64,000 bases of DNA from Hydrogenophaga sp. (GTDB lineage: Bacteria; Pseudomonadota; Gammaproteobacteria; Burkholderiales; Burkholderiaceae_C), in contig NZ_JAILWB010000012.1 in the NCBI RefSeq assembly GCF_025699295.1, positions 93,946-157,945 of the forward strand, read 5' to 3'. This document shows, piece after piece, positions 41,444 through 47,945 of the stretch. Within the stretch, counting starts at the first letter, position 1; every line of letters starts with the position of its first letter. The notes beneath the pieces were generated by a model, which made no database searches, was not told the origin of the DNA, and saw nothing but the letters and a program-made list of their open reading frames with translations. The translations under genes and the position numbers were made by a program.

Positions 41444-42112
41444 TTAGAAGTCGGGCTCGAACTCGTAAAGAGAACCGGCAGCCCAATCTCGCGGCGTGAA
41501 GACTGTGCGAATCCAGCCGCCACTCACGGTGCCGTGCGGACCATTGACATTGATCCAATTGCCCAAGCCGCCCGTGATTGTACTGTGGTGTGCGACAGCG
41601 GCGTTGCTCTCACCGCCAAGCACATTACAGAAAATGCCGGGCGTGAGCACGATACCATTGTCGGCTCCGTTGATGGTCGAGAAAGGACCATCGCACTGTG
41701 AAAACTCCGACGCGATGATCGAAGAGTTTGGTGCAGCCAGTGTGTTCCAGTGGCCGGTACCGATAGAGCCATAGGTACCATTGAAGTAATCAATGACTTG
41801 GCCCATGATGAGGTTGTGTGATCCAGTGCGTTCGTGGATCTGACCGGCTTGTCCGCTTTCTTCGTTGTAGCCAATAATCAGGTTGCCGGTCGAGTTGACC
41901 GTCGAGGTTGATCCAGTGCCGTTCACGATTTGAAGGTTCACGCCTTCAATCCTGAGGGTGGGCACGCGGTTACCGAGACCGTCATGAATTGAGGTCAGTT
42001 CCATCGTGTTCAAAATAGCCTCTTGTTCGGGCGTGAGACACGTATGGCACGGCTGAGCCGCGTACAGACCAAGGGAGGCAAGGATGCTACTTGCCAGAAT
42101 TGCAATTTTCAT
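41444..42112 (-). CDS. Secreted trimeric-adhesin-like protein
   Basis: 222 residues with a clear signal peptide (MKIAILASSILASLGLYAAQ) and then CHTCLTPEQEAILNTMEL. The mature part contains LRIEGVNLQIVNGTGSTSTV, NLIIGYNE, RTGSHNLIMG and SSIIASEFSQ, the head-repeat style of trimeric autotransporter-like bacterial surface proteins. Such proteins occur in some environmental bacteria, so this looks acquired from a host. A secreted, non-virion protein within a tRNA array is odd: it may alter the infected cell surface. No anchor domain is visible. Confidence 0.72.
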   Translation of the reverse strand: MKIAILASSILASLGLYAAQPCHTCLTPEQEAILNTMELTSIHDGLGNRVPTLRIEGVNLQIVNGTGSTSTVNSTGNLIIGYNEESGQAGQIHERTGSHNLIMGQVIDYFNGTYGSIGTGHWNTLAAPNSSIIASEFSQCDGPFSTINGADNGIVLTPGIFCNVLGGESNAAVAHHSTITGGLGNWINVNGPHGTVSGGWIRTVFTPRDWAAGSLYEFEPDF

Positions 42113-42139
42113 ATACTAGGGTTTCTTCTAAGTTGTTGT

Positions 42140-42212
42140 TGGCAGGCCGCCAAGGAATCGAACCCTGTCCAACGGGTTTGGAATCCGTCATGCTCCAATA
42201 CACCAGCGACCT
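42140..42212 (-). tRNA. tRNA-Trp(CCA)
   Basis: Loop TTCCAAA gives CCA (codon UGG). Discriminator G, encoded 3' CCA. Last anticodon-stem pair is A-C. Confidence 0.88.
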
Positions 42213-42219
42213 ATTTTGG

Positions 42220-43338
42220 TTATCCGGGCAGATCAATCTCGTCCCGGAACACGATCCCTACGGGGAATCGCGGAATGTTGTCGTCCGTCCTATCAAAGAA
42301 GCGGACAGTTAGAAGCTGGCCCATGTAGCGGTCCCTCTCCTCGTACATGCGACGACGCTCAGCCATCGGAACCTTCATTGTGCATTCAAACGTGCCTTCG
42401 GTCTCGTCGTTCATGCACGTCCACACGACGCAGCCAGACATTTTGCCTTTGCCGTCTCGTGCTTCGATCACGCGGAACTCTGCGTCCTGGAACTGTTTGA
42501 CTTTCAAGAGATCAGCAGAACGATAGCCCCACAGGTAGAGTCCGTCCATCCCTCGGAGGATGGCACCTTCATATCCCTCACCGATATAGCTACCGTGGAT
42601 TGTCCACAGTTCATCTTCGGATCCAGCGAGCGTGCTTTCAACACGCACCACGTTCTCGCTTTCCTGGAGGTAGTGCATCAGCATCCCGCCACGTTGGCTC
42701 CAGGGGAGAGCGTCGTCGCCCTTCACCTTAGGGATATCATAGACGTGATAGACAAGCTGGAGGCTTTCGGGCTTGTACGACTTGCCGCTGGGGTCAGCCG
42801 ATTTTGCCCAAGAGGTAATCCGCTGGCAGGACTCGCCATGTACGTAAAGCTCACCGTCAAGCGTAGTGCCGGGAGGAAGCCACAGAGCCAACTGTTCGGC
42901 CACATGCGGAATGTTCCAGGGCTTGCCTTGCCGCGAGGTCAGGACAACGTTATCCGTGTCGTCTCGTTCGGCCAAGCACCGCACGCCATCGAGCTTTGGT
43001 TGCGTATGTCCAGGCCATACGAATTTCTTGGCTTTCGTGCCCTTGTAACCGTGAGCAAGCATAGGAAGCGGTAGCGTTTCCTCGGCACCTTCCGGCGTCT
43101 CACTGTACTTTCGGTCAACCTTGTACTGCCAGAGGCTTTGTGCCTCTGACAGAGCTTGCTCCTCCGGAGTGGTCTCGTTGCTTCGCCCGATGTTTTTGGG
43201 CTCAGCGATTTTCTCACTCGTTTGGAGTTTGCCACCAACCTGACCGTATTCAGTGTAGATGGTGTCGCCTTCGGACCAGACCCGCCACTGACGGAGATCG
43301 CCGCCCTTGGCTTTGTGATATAGAGTAGGTAGATTCAT
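42220..43338 (-). CDS. ATP-dependent DNA ligase with N-terminal WGR-like region
   Basis: 372 residues. Residues ~1-75 (QWRVWSEGDTIYTEYGQVGG) resemble a WGR domain. Motif I is TQPKLDGVR (Lys115), motif III DGELYVHG, motif IV EGYEGAILRG, motif V LLKVKQF, and an OB-fold end. It seals DNA nicks using ATP. The WGR fusion, which usually binds nucleic acid near catalytic domains of PARPs, is uncommon for a phage ligase. ATG is 9 nt after the CCA of tRNA-Phe. Confidence 0.9.
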   Translation of the reverse strand: MNLPTLYHKAKGGDLRQWRVWSEGDTIYTEYGQVGGKLQTSEKIAEPKNIGRSNETTPEEQALSEAQSLWQYKVDRKYSETPEGAEETLPLPMLAHGYKGTKAKKFVWPGHTQPKLDGVRCLAERDDTDNVVLTSRQGKPWNIPHVAEQLALWLPPGTTLDGELYVHGESCQRITSWAKSADPSGKSYKPESLQLVYHVYDIPKVKGDDALPWSQRGGMLMHYLQESENVVRVESTLAGSEDELWTIHGSYIGEGYEGAILRGMDGLYLWGYRSADLLKVKQFQDAEFRVIEARDGKGKMSGCVVWTCMNDETEGTFECTMKVPMAERRRMYEERDRYMGQLLTVRFFDRTDDNIPRFPVGIVFRDEIDLPG

Positions 43339-43347
43339 TGTGTTGTT

Positions 43348-43422
43348 TGGTGCCGCCCCTAGGTAACGCTCCTAGCCCCCCTGCTTTTCAAACAGGCGTG
43401 CAGACTTCTACACCAGAGCGGC
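43348..43422 (-). tRNA. tRNA-Phe(GAA)
   Basis: Loop TTGAAAA gives GAA. Encoded CCA, discriminator A. T-loop AGCGTTA is non-canonical, as in tRNA-Ser(UGA). Confidence 0.85.
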
Positions 43423-43428
43423 ATGTTT

Positions 43429-43503
43429 TGGTAGGCCCGGAAGGAATTGCACCCTCATCTTGAGGTTCGTAGCCCCACGTACTCTCTGTTATACTACAGG
43501 CCC
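43429..43503 (-). tRNA. tRNA-Arg(ACG)
   Basis: Loop CTACGAA gives ACG, reading CGN after deamination to inosine if TadA acts. T-loop TGCAATT is unusual. Encoded CCA. Its 5' end overlaps the stop codon of the zinc-ribbon gene. Confidence 0.82.
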
Positions 43504-43742
43504 ATGTCTTTTTCAATTTCCCACGGATGGTCGTAACCGTATTCCTCATACGGATCGATGCCTTCTGTGTCGATCTGCTCAGCACAGTCTTCACAGATTT
43601 CACAGGTTTGGATCTCTACACCACAAATGGCACAGAGCGTCGGCGGTGCAGCTTCGTCTACAACACGATCCCAACAGGTATCGCAGAGGTCTTGATCCTC
43701 GTAGACAGCAAAGCTGCCGCATTCCCTACATTGCTTTTCCAT
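43494..43742 (-). CDS. Cys-rich zinc protein, stop inside tRNA-Arg
   Basis: 82 residues with CREC, CDTC, CAIC and CEICEDC pairs: two zinc sites are likely. Acidic C-terminus. The TAG at 43494-43496 lies within the acceptor stem of tRNA-Arg(ACG), so excision of that tRNA removes the stop codon. The start is 10 nt after tRNA-His. Unknown function. Confidence 0.65.
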   Translation of the reverse strand: MEKQCRECGSFAVYEDQDLCDTCWDRVVDEAAPPTLCAICGVEIQTCEICEDCAEQIDTEGIDPYEEYGYDHPWEIEKDMGL

Positions 43743-43752
43743 AGGATTGTTT

Positions 43753-43827
43753 TGGGGTGACTACTGGGTACTGACCCCAGGCCGCTTGCGTCACAAGCAA
43801 GTGTGCTACCATTACACCATAGACACC
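43753..43827 (-). tRNA. tRNA-His(GUG)
   Basis: Loop TTGTGAC gives GUG. The extra 5' G(-1) opposite C73 is encoded. Pair 4-69 is U-U, and the T-loop GTCAGTA is non-canonical. Encoded CCA. Relevant to the Thg1-like gene at 54702. Confidence 0.85.
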
Positions 43828-43871
43828 ATACTCTCGAAACCCTGACTTGTCAAGTTTGTTCCGAGGAATTT

Positions 43872-43946
43872 TGGTCGGGAATCCGGGACTCGAACCCGGA
43901 GTGCTGGCTTATGAGGCCAGAGTGTTGCCGATTACACCAATTCCCA
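43872..43946 (-). tRNA. tRNA-Met(CAU), elongator-type
   Basis: Loop CTCATAA gives CAU. No GGG/CCC anticodon-stem signature and no C1-A72 mismatch, so not an initiator. If modified to lysidine it could be tRNA-Ile2; not resolvable. Confidence 0.85.
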
Positions 43947-44147
43947 ATGTTTCACGATTTCGATTGTCTTGATGACTTCTACAATTTGGCATTGTTTCAG
44001 GCTATCGAACGGCCTGATGTCTTCTCGTGCTTCTTCGAGTGATCCGTAACTGTTTACTGCTTCCGCCTCAAACCCCGACATCCAGCCGCCGTTGGTCATC
44101 TTGACGTAGGAGTCTCGTTCAGGATCGTATATGAGATAGCGATTCAT
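43932..44147 (-). CDS. Small hypothetical protein, stop inside tRNA-Met
   Basis: 71 residues from ATG 44147. Starts MNRYLIYDPERDSYVKMTNG; acidic, alpha/beta. The stop at 43932-43934 is 12-15 nt inside tRNA-Met, so again mRNA and tRNA compete for one transcript. Unknown function. Confidence 0.6.
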   Translation of the reverse strand: MNRYLIYDPERDSYVKMTNGGWMSGFEAEAVNSYGSLEEAREDIRPFDSLKQCQIVEVIKTIEIVKHWELV

Positions 44148-44289
44148 CGTAGTAGTTACCGTAGTTGTCTTTCCACTGACCATTCTTGAGCAGTAGATGT
44201 CGGGTCGTGTACGTCTTACCGTACGTGGTTTCTTCGATCACAATGACTTCGGCCTTTTTGGGGCCTCTTCCGATTACCCTAATTTGCAT
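44119..44289 (-). CDS. Small basic hypothetical protein (56 aa)
   Basis: Starts MQIRVIGRGPKKAEVIVIEE at ATG 44289, 14 nt after tRNA-Leu(UAA), and overlaps the next gene by 29 nt. Beta-rich and basic. Unknown function. Confidence 0.5.
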   Translation of the reverse strand: MQIRVIGRGPKKAEVIVIEETTYGKTYTTRHLLLKNGQWKDNYGNYYDESLSHIRS

Positions 44290-44303
44290 TCGCTTCCTTG
44301 CTG

Positions 44304-44382
44304 TGGTAGGGAAGGTGGGATTCGAACCCACAGGACACAGGGGGTTTAGGCCCCCGGCATATGCCTATTCTGCTACTTCCCC
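44304..44382 (-). tRNA. tRNA-Leu(UAA)
   Basis: Loop CCTAAAC gives UAA with C33. Encoded CCA, discriminator A. Variable loop short (class I). Confidence 0.8.
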
Positions 44383-44387
44383 ATGAT

Positions 44388-44463
44388 TGGTCAGGGAGGC
44401 AGGATTCGAACCTGCGTCCTCCTACTTCCAAAGTAGGCAGTCTGACCACTGACGTACTCCCTG
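44388..44463 (-). tRNA. tRNA-Pro(UGG)
   Basis: Loop TTTGGAA gives UGG. Encoded CCA. Close relative of tRNA-Pro(CGG). Confidence 0.92.
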
Positions 44464-44468
44464 TTGTT

Positions 44469-44557
44469 TGGCTCATGGACTAGGATTCGAACCTAGGGTG
44501 AGGATTACTCCTAAGGGGTTAACAGCCCCTCGCCTTCGACCACTCGGCCATCCATGA
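44469..44557 (-). tRNA. Class II tRNA with Asn anticodon GUU
   Basis: Acceptor TCATGGA/TCCATGA, a D-arm typical of tRNA-Ser (GGCCGAGTGGTCGAAGGC), anticodon loop CTGTTAA (GUU) and a long variable arm AGGAGTAATCCT. Discriminator G, encoded CCA. Body looks like Ser or Leu, anticodon like Asn. A normal tRNA-Asn(GUU) is the next gene. Confidence 0.8.
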
Positions 44558-44563
44558 ATGTAC

Positions 44564-44638
44564 TGGCTGGGACGGCAGGACTCGAACCTGCAATTTCTGA
44601 TTAACAGTCAGACGTGTTACCATTGACACTACATCCCA
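44564..44638 (-). tRNA. tRNA-Asn(GUU)
   Basis: Class I cloverleaf, loop CTGTTAA gives GUU, discriminator G, encoded CCA. Confidence 0.92.
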
Positions 44639-44642
44639 ATGT

Positions 44643-44716
44643 TGGTAGCGGAACTAGGACTTGAACCCAGAAGACGACGCTCAGAACGTCGCATGTTACC
44701 ATTACATTATTCCGCT
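44643..44716 (-). tRNA. tRNA-Gln(CUG)
   Basis: Loop TTCTGAG gives CUG. Encoded CCA; discriminator A rather than the G seen in tRNA-Gln(UUG). Confidence 0.88.
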
Positions 44717-44726
44717 ACTTGCCCCC

Positions 44727-45509
44727 TTATAGCTCGAAGAAATCTCGGATGTCTTGCATGGTCGGGTGTTCTTCGCCAGTCAGGTAGTAGAATACCATAC
44801 CAGCGTCCGACATATCGCCCTGTGCAAAGCCAGAGTCGGCTGTGCGTTGCAGCACGAACCAAGTTTCGAGCGAAGCACTCATCCAAGACCAAGCACCAAG
44901 GCTGGACTTGAAAGCATAACCGTTTTGATCATCGATCTTCGTGTAGCCAGGAGGCGTCACGCCATCCCACTTTCCACCCGGATCATACTGATCGAAAAAG
45001 CTATCTTTGTTTCTGTGGCTGGGGAAGTGCTGATGGTTGTCGTTCCAGTTACTATGCGACAGGATATCGACATACTGATGCTTCGCCGGATCGGACCAGT
45101 CGAAGGCCAGTGCCATGAGTTCCCACGGACCAGCTTGAATAATTGTCAGCCTATCGGCTGCCGTCGAGGCGTCGATCTGTGCCGCGAGATCCAGAACTGA
45201 ATTTCGGAGGTCCAGGAAGCCATCGAAGATTTTGTTTCGGTCAATGCCGTACAACCAAGCCGCACGGTTCGCACTCAAACGCATGTCGAAGTGCATTTCA
45301 GGATCGTTTGCCCCAATGTGATTACTGTGATTGAGGTAAACGAGAGAGTCTTGTGCTCCTGCTTTCCAGACAAGAGCTTCGACCATTGCGATAGCTCCGA
45401 TGTCATCCTTGTCGTGGAAGTTGCCGTCATGCGTTACGGCAAACCGACCGACCTGAGCGTCTGCAAAAGAGGAGAAGAGAACGAGTAGCGTTGCTGCAAG
45501 CAGTTTCAT
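44727..45509 (-). CDS. Secreted nucleoside-hydrolase-like protein (tentative)
   Basis: 260 residues with signal peptide MKLLAATLLVLFSSFADAQ. The mature start VTHDGNFHDKDDIGAIAMVE has the DxxxHDxDDxGA arrangement reminiscent of nucleoside-hydrolase-like calcium sites; later LTIIQAGPWELMALAFDW and DILSHSNWNDNHQHFPSHRN add conserved-looking His/Asn/Asp. Probably an extracytoplasmic hydrolase acquired from a host. Substrate unknown; fold call is by motif only. Confidence 0.6.
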   Translation of the reverse strand: MKLLAATLLVLFSSFADAQVGRFAVTHDGNFHDKDDIGAIAMVEALVWKAGAQDSLVYLNHSNHIGANDPEMHFDMRLSANRAAWLYGIDRNKIFDGFLDLRNSVLDLAAQIDASTAADRLTIIQAGPWELMALAFDWSDPAKHQYVDILSHSNWNDNHQHFPSHRNKDSFFDQYDPGGKWDGVTPPGYTKIDDQNGYAFKSSLGAWSWMSASLETWFVLQRTADSGFAQGDMSDAGMVFYYLTGEEHPTMQDIRDFFEL

Positions 45510-45573
45510 TTTATGTCCTTCTGTTAGAACTTACAACAGTGGTCACGTTGGCGTGACTCAGCATAAAAATACA

Positions 45574-46071
45574 CTACCTGCGATATCCGTCCTTGATCAC
45601 TTGATCGAGGTTATTGCTGTCGTACCACTCGCCCGTTAGGAGGTAGTGTCGGCCTCTCGCGTACTTGGCGACCAGTCGCACTTGCTTTTGGACAGACAAC
45701 CCGGCGATCCGTTCCGGACGTGAGTTGTCGGCCATGTCTGCGAGCTTCACCGCAACAGCAATCGGTTCCTCTCGAATCCGATCAAGATACTCGCGGTAGG
45801 TCTCAGAGCCGCCAGATTTTTCCTGTTTAGTGATTGCCAAGACTGCCTGTGCAATCTGACCACCGAAGCGATCATAAACCTGTGCCAAAGTGACATCGGT
45901 GTCCTCTACTACGTCGTGCAGTAGGGCAACAATCTTCTCTTCGTCGCTTTCGACAGCTTCCGACACGCGGATTGGATGTAGTACGTACGGGAAACCCGCC
46001 TTATCGAATTGTCCTGCGTGTGCCGAAACGGCAAACCACAGGGCCTCATGTAGTTTTTCTTTCTTCATCAT
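45574..46071 (-). CDS. MESH1/SpoT-like (p)ppGpp hydrolase
   Basis: 165 residues from ATG 46071, two bases after the CCA of tRNA-Val (46068 is an alternative). HD-domain order: FAVSAHAGQFDKAGFPYVLH followed by PIRV, ALLHDVVEDTDV, EEPIAVAVKLADMADNSRPE. This is the small alarmone hydrolase pattern, without TGS or synthetase domains. It would remove ppGpp or related alarmones, relieving stringent response or countering alarmone-based defences. No synthetase domain is visible, so a pure hydrolase is likely. Confidence 0.85.
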   Translation of the reverse strand: MMKKEKLHEALWFAVSAHAGQFDKAGFPYVLHPIRVSEAVESDEEKIVALLHDVVEDTDVTLAQVYDRFGGQIAQAVLAITKQEKSGGSETYREYLDRIREEPIAVAVKLADMADNSRPERIAGLSVQKQVRLVAKYARGRHYLLTGEWYDSNNLDQVIKDGYRR

Positions 46072-46073
46072 TC

Positions 46074-46147
46074 TGGTAGGCAATGAGGGAATCGGACCCC
46101 CGACCTCTGCTTGTAAAACAGATGTGATACCATTTCACCAATCGCCC
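46074..46147 (-). tRNA. tRNA-Val(UAC)
   Basis: Loop TTTACAA gives UAC. Encoded CCA, discriminator A. The 5' base abuts the release-factor stop; the start codon of the ppGpp hydrolase follows its CCA by two bases. Confidence 0.9.
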
Positions 46148-46829
46148 TTACGTCAAGAGGTCGAATCGACCTTTCATGACTTGTTTCAGTTTACTTGTTT
46201 TCTTGCCGCTCCTGTGGTCTACGGCCCTGCCGTCGATGAAGTTGTAGGTGCGGATCTTGTTGCCGCGTCCACCACCATCTACCTGTTCCCGTTTAGCCTT
46301 TGCTCTTTGAGAACGTTGAACAGAGTCGTGAATGTTCGCAACACGGCTTTCGAGGATTCTGCGTGCCTCGCGGCGATTCGCATGTTGATCCCTGCCGTTG
46401 ACGAACACCGTGGTTCCCGTAGGGACATGCACCATTCTGACAGCGGAATCTGTCTTGTTCTGATGCTGGCCTCCCGGCCCGTGTCCCCGTTGGGTCTTTG
46501 TCTCGATGTCTCGTTTATTTAGAGCGAACTCTCGTTCAGGCACTAGGGCCAGGACAGAAACAGTAACGGTTGAAGTATGTCTACGACCTTTGTTTTCCGT
46601 AGGTGGACAACGTTGAACCACATGCTTGCCCGCTTCACGCGAGAAGAGTTTGGCAGCACCCTTGCCAGAAACCTGGAAGCCTACTTTACCCTTAGCTTGA
46701 TGGATCGTTGTTGCCTTGAGGTTGTGCTCGTCACACAGGCTAAAGATACGCCCGGAACAAGTCGTCCACGAAAAGCTTGGAATCAGTGCCGCCTTCACCG
46801 GCCTGAACTTCAATCATAAGGTCATTCAT
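46148..46829 (-). CDS. RF1-type peptide chain release factor requiring +1 frameshift at UAG
   Basis: Two frames make one protein of ~226 residues. Frame 1 starts at ATG 46829 (AGGAG 6 nt upstream) and reads MNDLMIEVQAGEGGTDSKLF, then VDDLFRAYL, the normal start of RF domain 2, before an in-frame UAG at 46742-46740. Skipping one base after CUU resumes at 46741 with SLCDEHNLKATTIH and continues to 46148. The site is UAU CUU UAG C; the prfB site is UAU CUU UGA C. The anticodon-like tripeptide is PPT in QRCPPTENKGRRHTS (PxT of RF1), GGQ is in HGPGGQHQNKTDS, and the end RTYNFIDGRAVDH is RF1-like. Domain 1 is absent. Frameshifting is inferred. Confidence 0.85.
46740..46748 (-). promoter_or_regulatory. 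Recoding site UAU-CUU-UAG of the release factor gene
   Basis: CUU is a slippery P-site codon, UAG with a following C is a weak terminator, and the two frames on either side encode contiguous RF sequence. No strong internal Shine-Dalgarno is present (CGGGCG instead of AGGGGG). Confidence 0.75.
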
Positions 46830-46843
46830 GACATTCTCCTATT

Positions 46844-46919
46844 TGGAGCCCCCTGGGTGGAATCGAACCCCCATCCCCTGATTACAAAACAGGAATAATA
46901 GCCGTTATACTAAAGGGGC
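46844..46919 (-). tRNA. tRNA-Thr(UGU)
   Basis: Loop TTTGTAA gives UGU. Encoded CCA; discriminator U; the closing pair of the anticodon stem is U-U. Confidence 0.85.
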
Positions 46920-46924
46920 GGCTG

Positions 46925-47230
46925 TTATCGGTACAGCTTGAGTTCACCGAAGGACTCAGGCCATTCCTTTCGAGGACAAAACGCGACCGCAACGGTCTCG
47001 TGTCCGAGCACGCTCTCAGTGATGACAACGTGATTATCTGCTGCGTGCATGGCTGCCGTCAGTTCCTCGTCAGTCACCTTACAAGTGACCTTTTTGTAGG
47101 AGTTGGCAAGCCAGTTCTGCATGTCGCGGTGGGATGCGTATTTCAGGAAGCACGCCAGCGAGGCGTGTCCGACCGCATTCATGGCATACCCGAGAGCCAC
47201 CGACTCTCGGACCAGAATATACATCTTCAT
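46925..47230 (-). CDS. Pth2-like peptidyl-tRNA hydrolase (tentative)
   Basis: 101 residues. MKMYILVRESVALGYAMNAV with GHASLACFLKY resembles the Pth2 opening (a basic residue strand then AHAxxA helix), followed by YKKVTCKVTDEELTAAMHAA and HVVITESVLGHETVAVAFCP. Pth2 frees tRNA from peptidyl-tRNA released prematurely. The release-factor and tRNA context agrees with this. The family's conserved Lys and Asp are only partly matched. Start 6 nt past a -10 box: leaderless. Confidence 0.55.
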   Translation of the reverse strand: MKMYILVRESVALGYAMNAVGHASLACFLKYASHRDMQNWLANSYKKVTCKVTDEELTAAMHAADNHVVITESVLGHETVAVAFCPRKEWPESFGELKLYR

Positions 47231-47232
47231 GG

Positions 47233-47820
47233 CTACAGTATAGCGTCACGAAGCGGCATGTCAAACGCTTCTTGCAATCTTTCTCGCACAACATCCATAC
47301 CATCATGGATGCTCACAAGATTCTCATGCTTGCTTGACTCATAGTTGACAATCCCGAGACCACGCGGACGATGACGTAACCATAGCTCCATAAAGGGCCA
47401 ATAGTCGTCAACGAATACGCGGCCATAAGCAATACGCTTATCGTCGGTGATATGTAGAGTCGCGGAGGGCAAGTGCTCGCGGACCCACTCGACCTTCTCT
47501 GCCCACGCTTGGGGGCCGGTCGTAGGGCCTTTGGTCAGGATGTGAATATCGTAACCTATTTCCTGACAGATATTGAGCACGTCCCAACCCCATTGCAATC
47601 GGGGTAGATTTCGCCAGAATCCAGGCTCACGCTTGATAGCTTGAGCCCTCTGGTACCAATGATCCGGCATGTCCCACAGGTTCGACGGGAAGACTTCCTC
47701 CGGTCCCTGCGTGAGCAGGAGGCGATCACGCAAGGGGCCTTGAAAATCGACAAGGGTTTCATCCATGTCGAACAAGGCAATGTGGCCCGCGTCAAGCGGG
47801 GGAGTATTACTAAAGTCCAT
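47233..47820 (-). CDS. 5'(3')-deoxyribonucleotidase-like HAD phosphatase
   Basis: 195 residues from ATG 47820. Motif I LFDMDETLVDFQGPLRDRLL, cap residues (FWRNLPRLQWGWDVLNICQE), motif II IHILTKGPTTGP, Lys loop EWVREHLP and motif IV VFVDDYWPFME, the NT5C-type order. It dephosphorylates (d)NMPs and may balance nucleotide pools. The promoter of the Pth2-like gene lies inside its 3' end. Confidence 0.82.
   Translation of the reverse strand: MDFSNTPPLDAGHIALFDMDETLVDFQGPLRDRLLLTQGPEEVFPSNLWDMPDHWYQRAQAIKREPGFWRNLPRLQWGWDVLNICQEIGYDIHILTKGPTTGPQAWAEKVEWVREHLPSATLHITDDKRIAYGRVFVDDYWPFMELWLRHRPRGLGIVNYESSKHENLVSIHDGMDVVRERLQEAFDMPLRDAIL
47237..47264 (-). promoter_or_regulatory. Promoter TTGACA-N16-TATACT before Pth2-like gene
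   Basis: Inside the end of the nucleotidase gene; ATG 47230 is 7 nt past the -10 edge, so +1 equals the A of ATG. Confidence 0.68.
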
Positions 47821-47866
47821 GTCAATTCCTGTTGATAATACCATCGGAAACACTCCGATGGTTGGT

Positions 47867-47944
47867 TGGTCCTCCGACCGGGTATCGATCCCGGTTCTCC
47901 ACCTTGAAAGGGTGGCATCCTATACGCCAGTAGACGACCGGAGG
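47867..47944 (-). tRNA. tRNA-Glu(UUC)
   Basis: Loop CTTTCAA gives UUC. Encoded CCA, discriminator A. Confidence 0.9.
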
Positions 47945-47945
47945 T

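Noticed and set aside
43825..43853. TTGACA-N17-TATGGT at the 5' end of tRNA-His
   Set aside because: -10 is poor and spacing differs from the family; not listed as a promoter.
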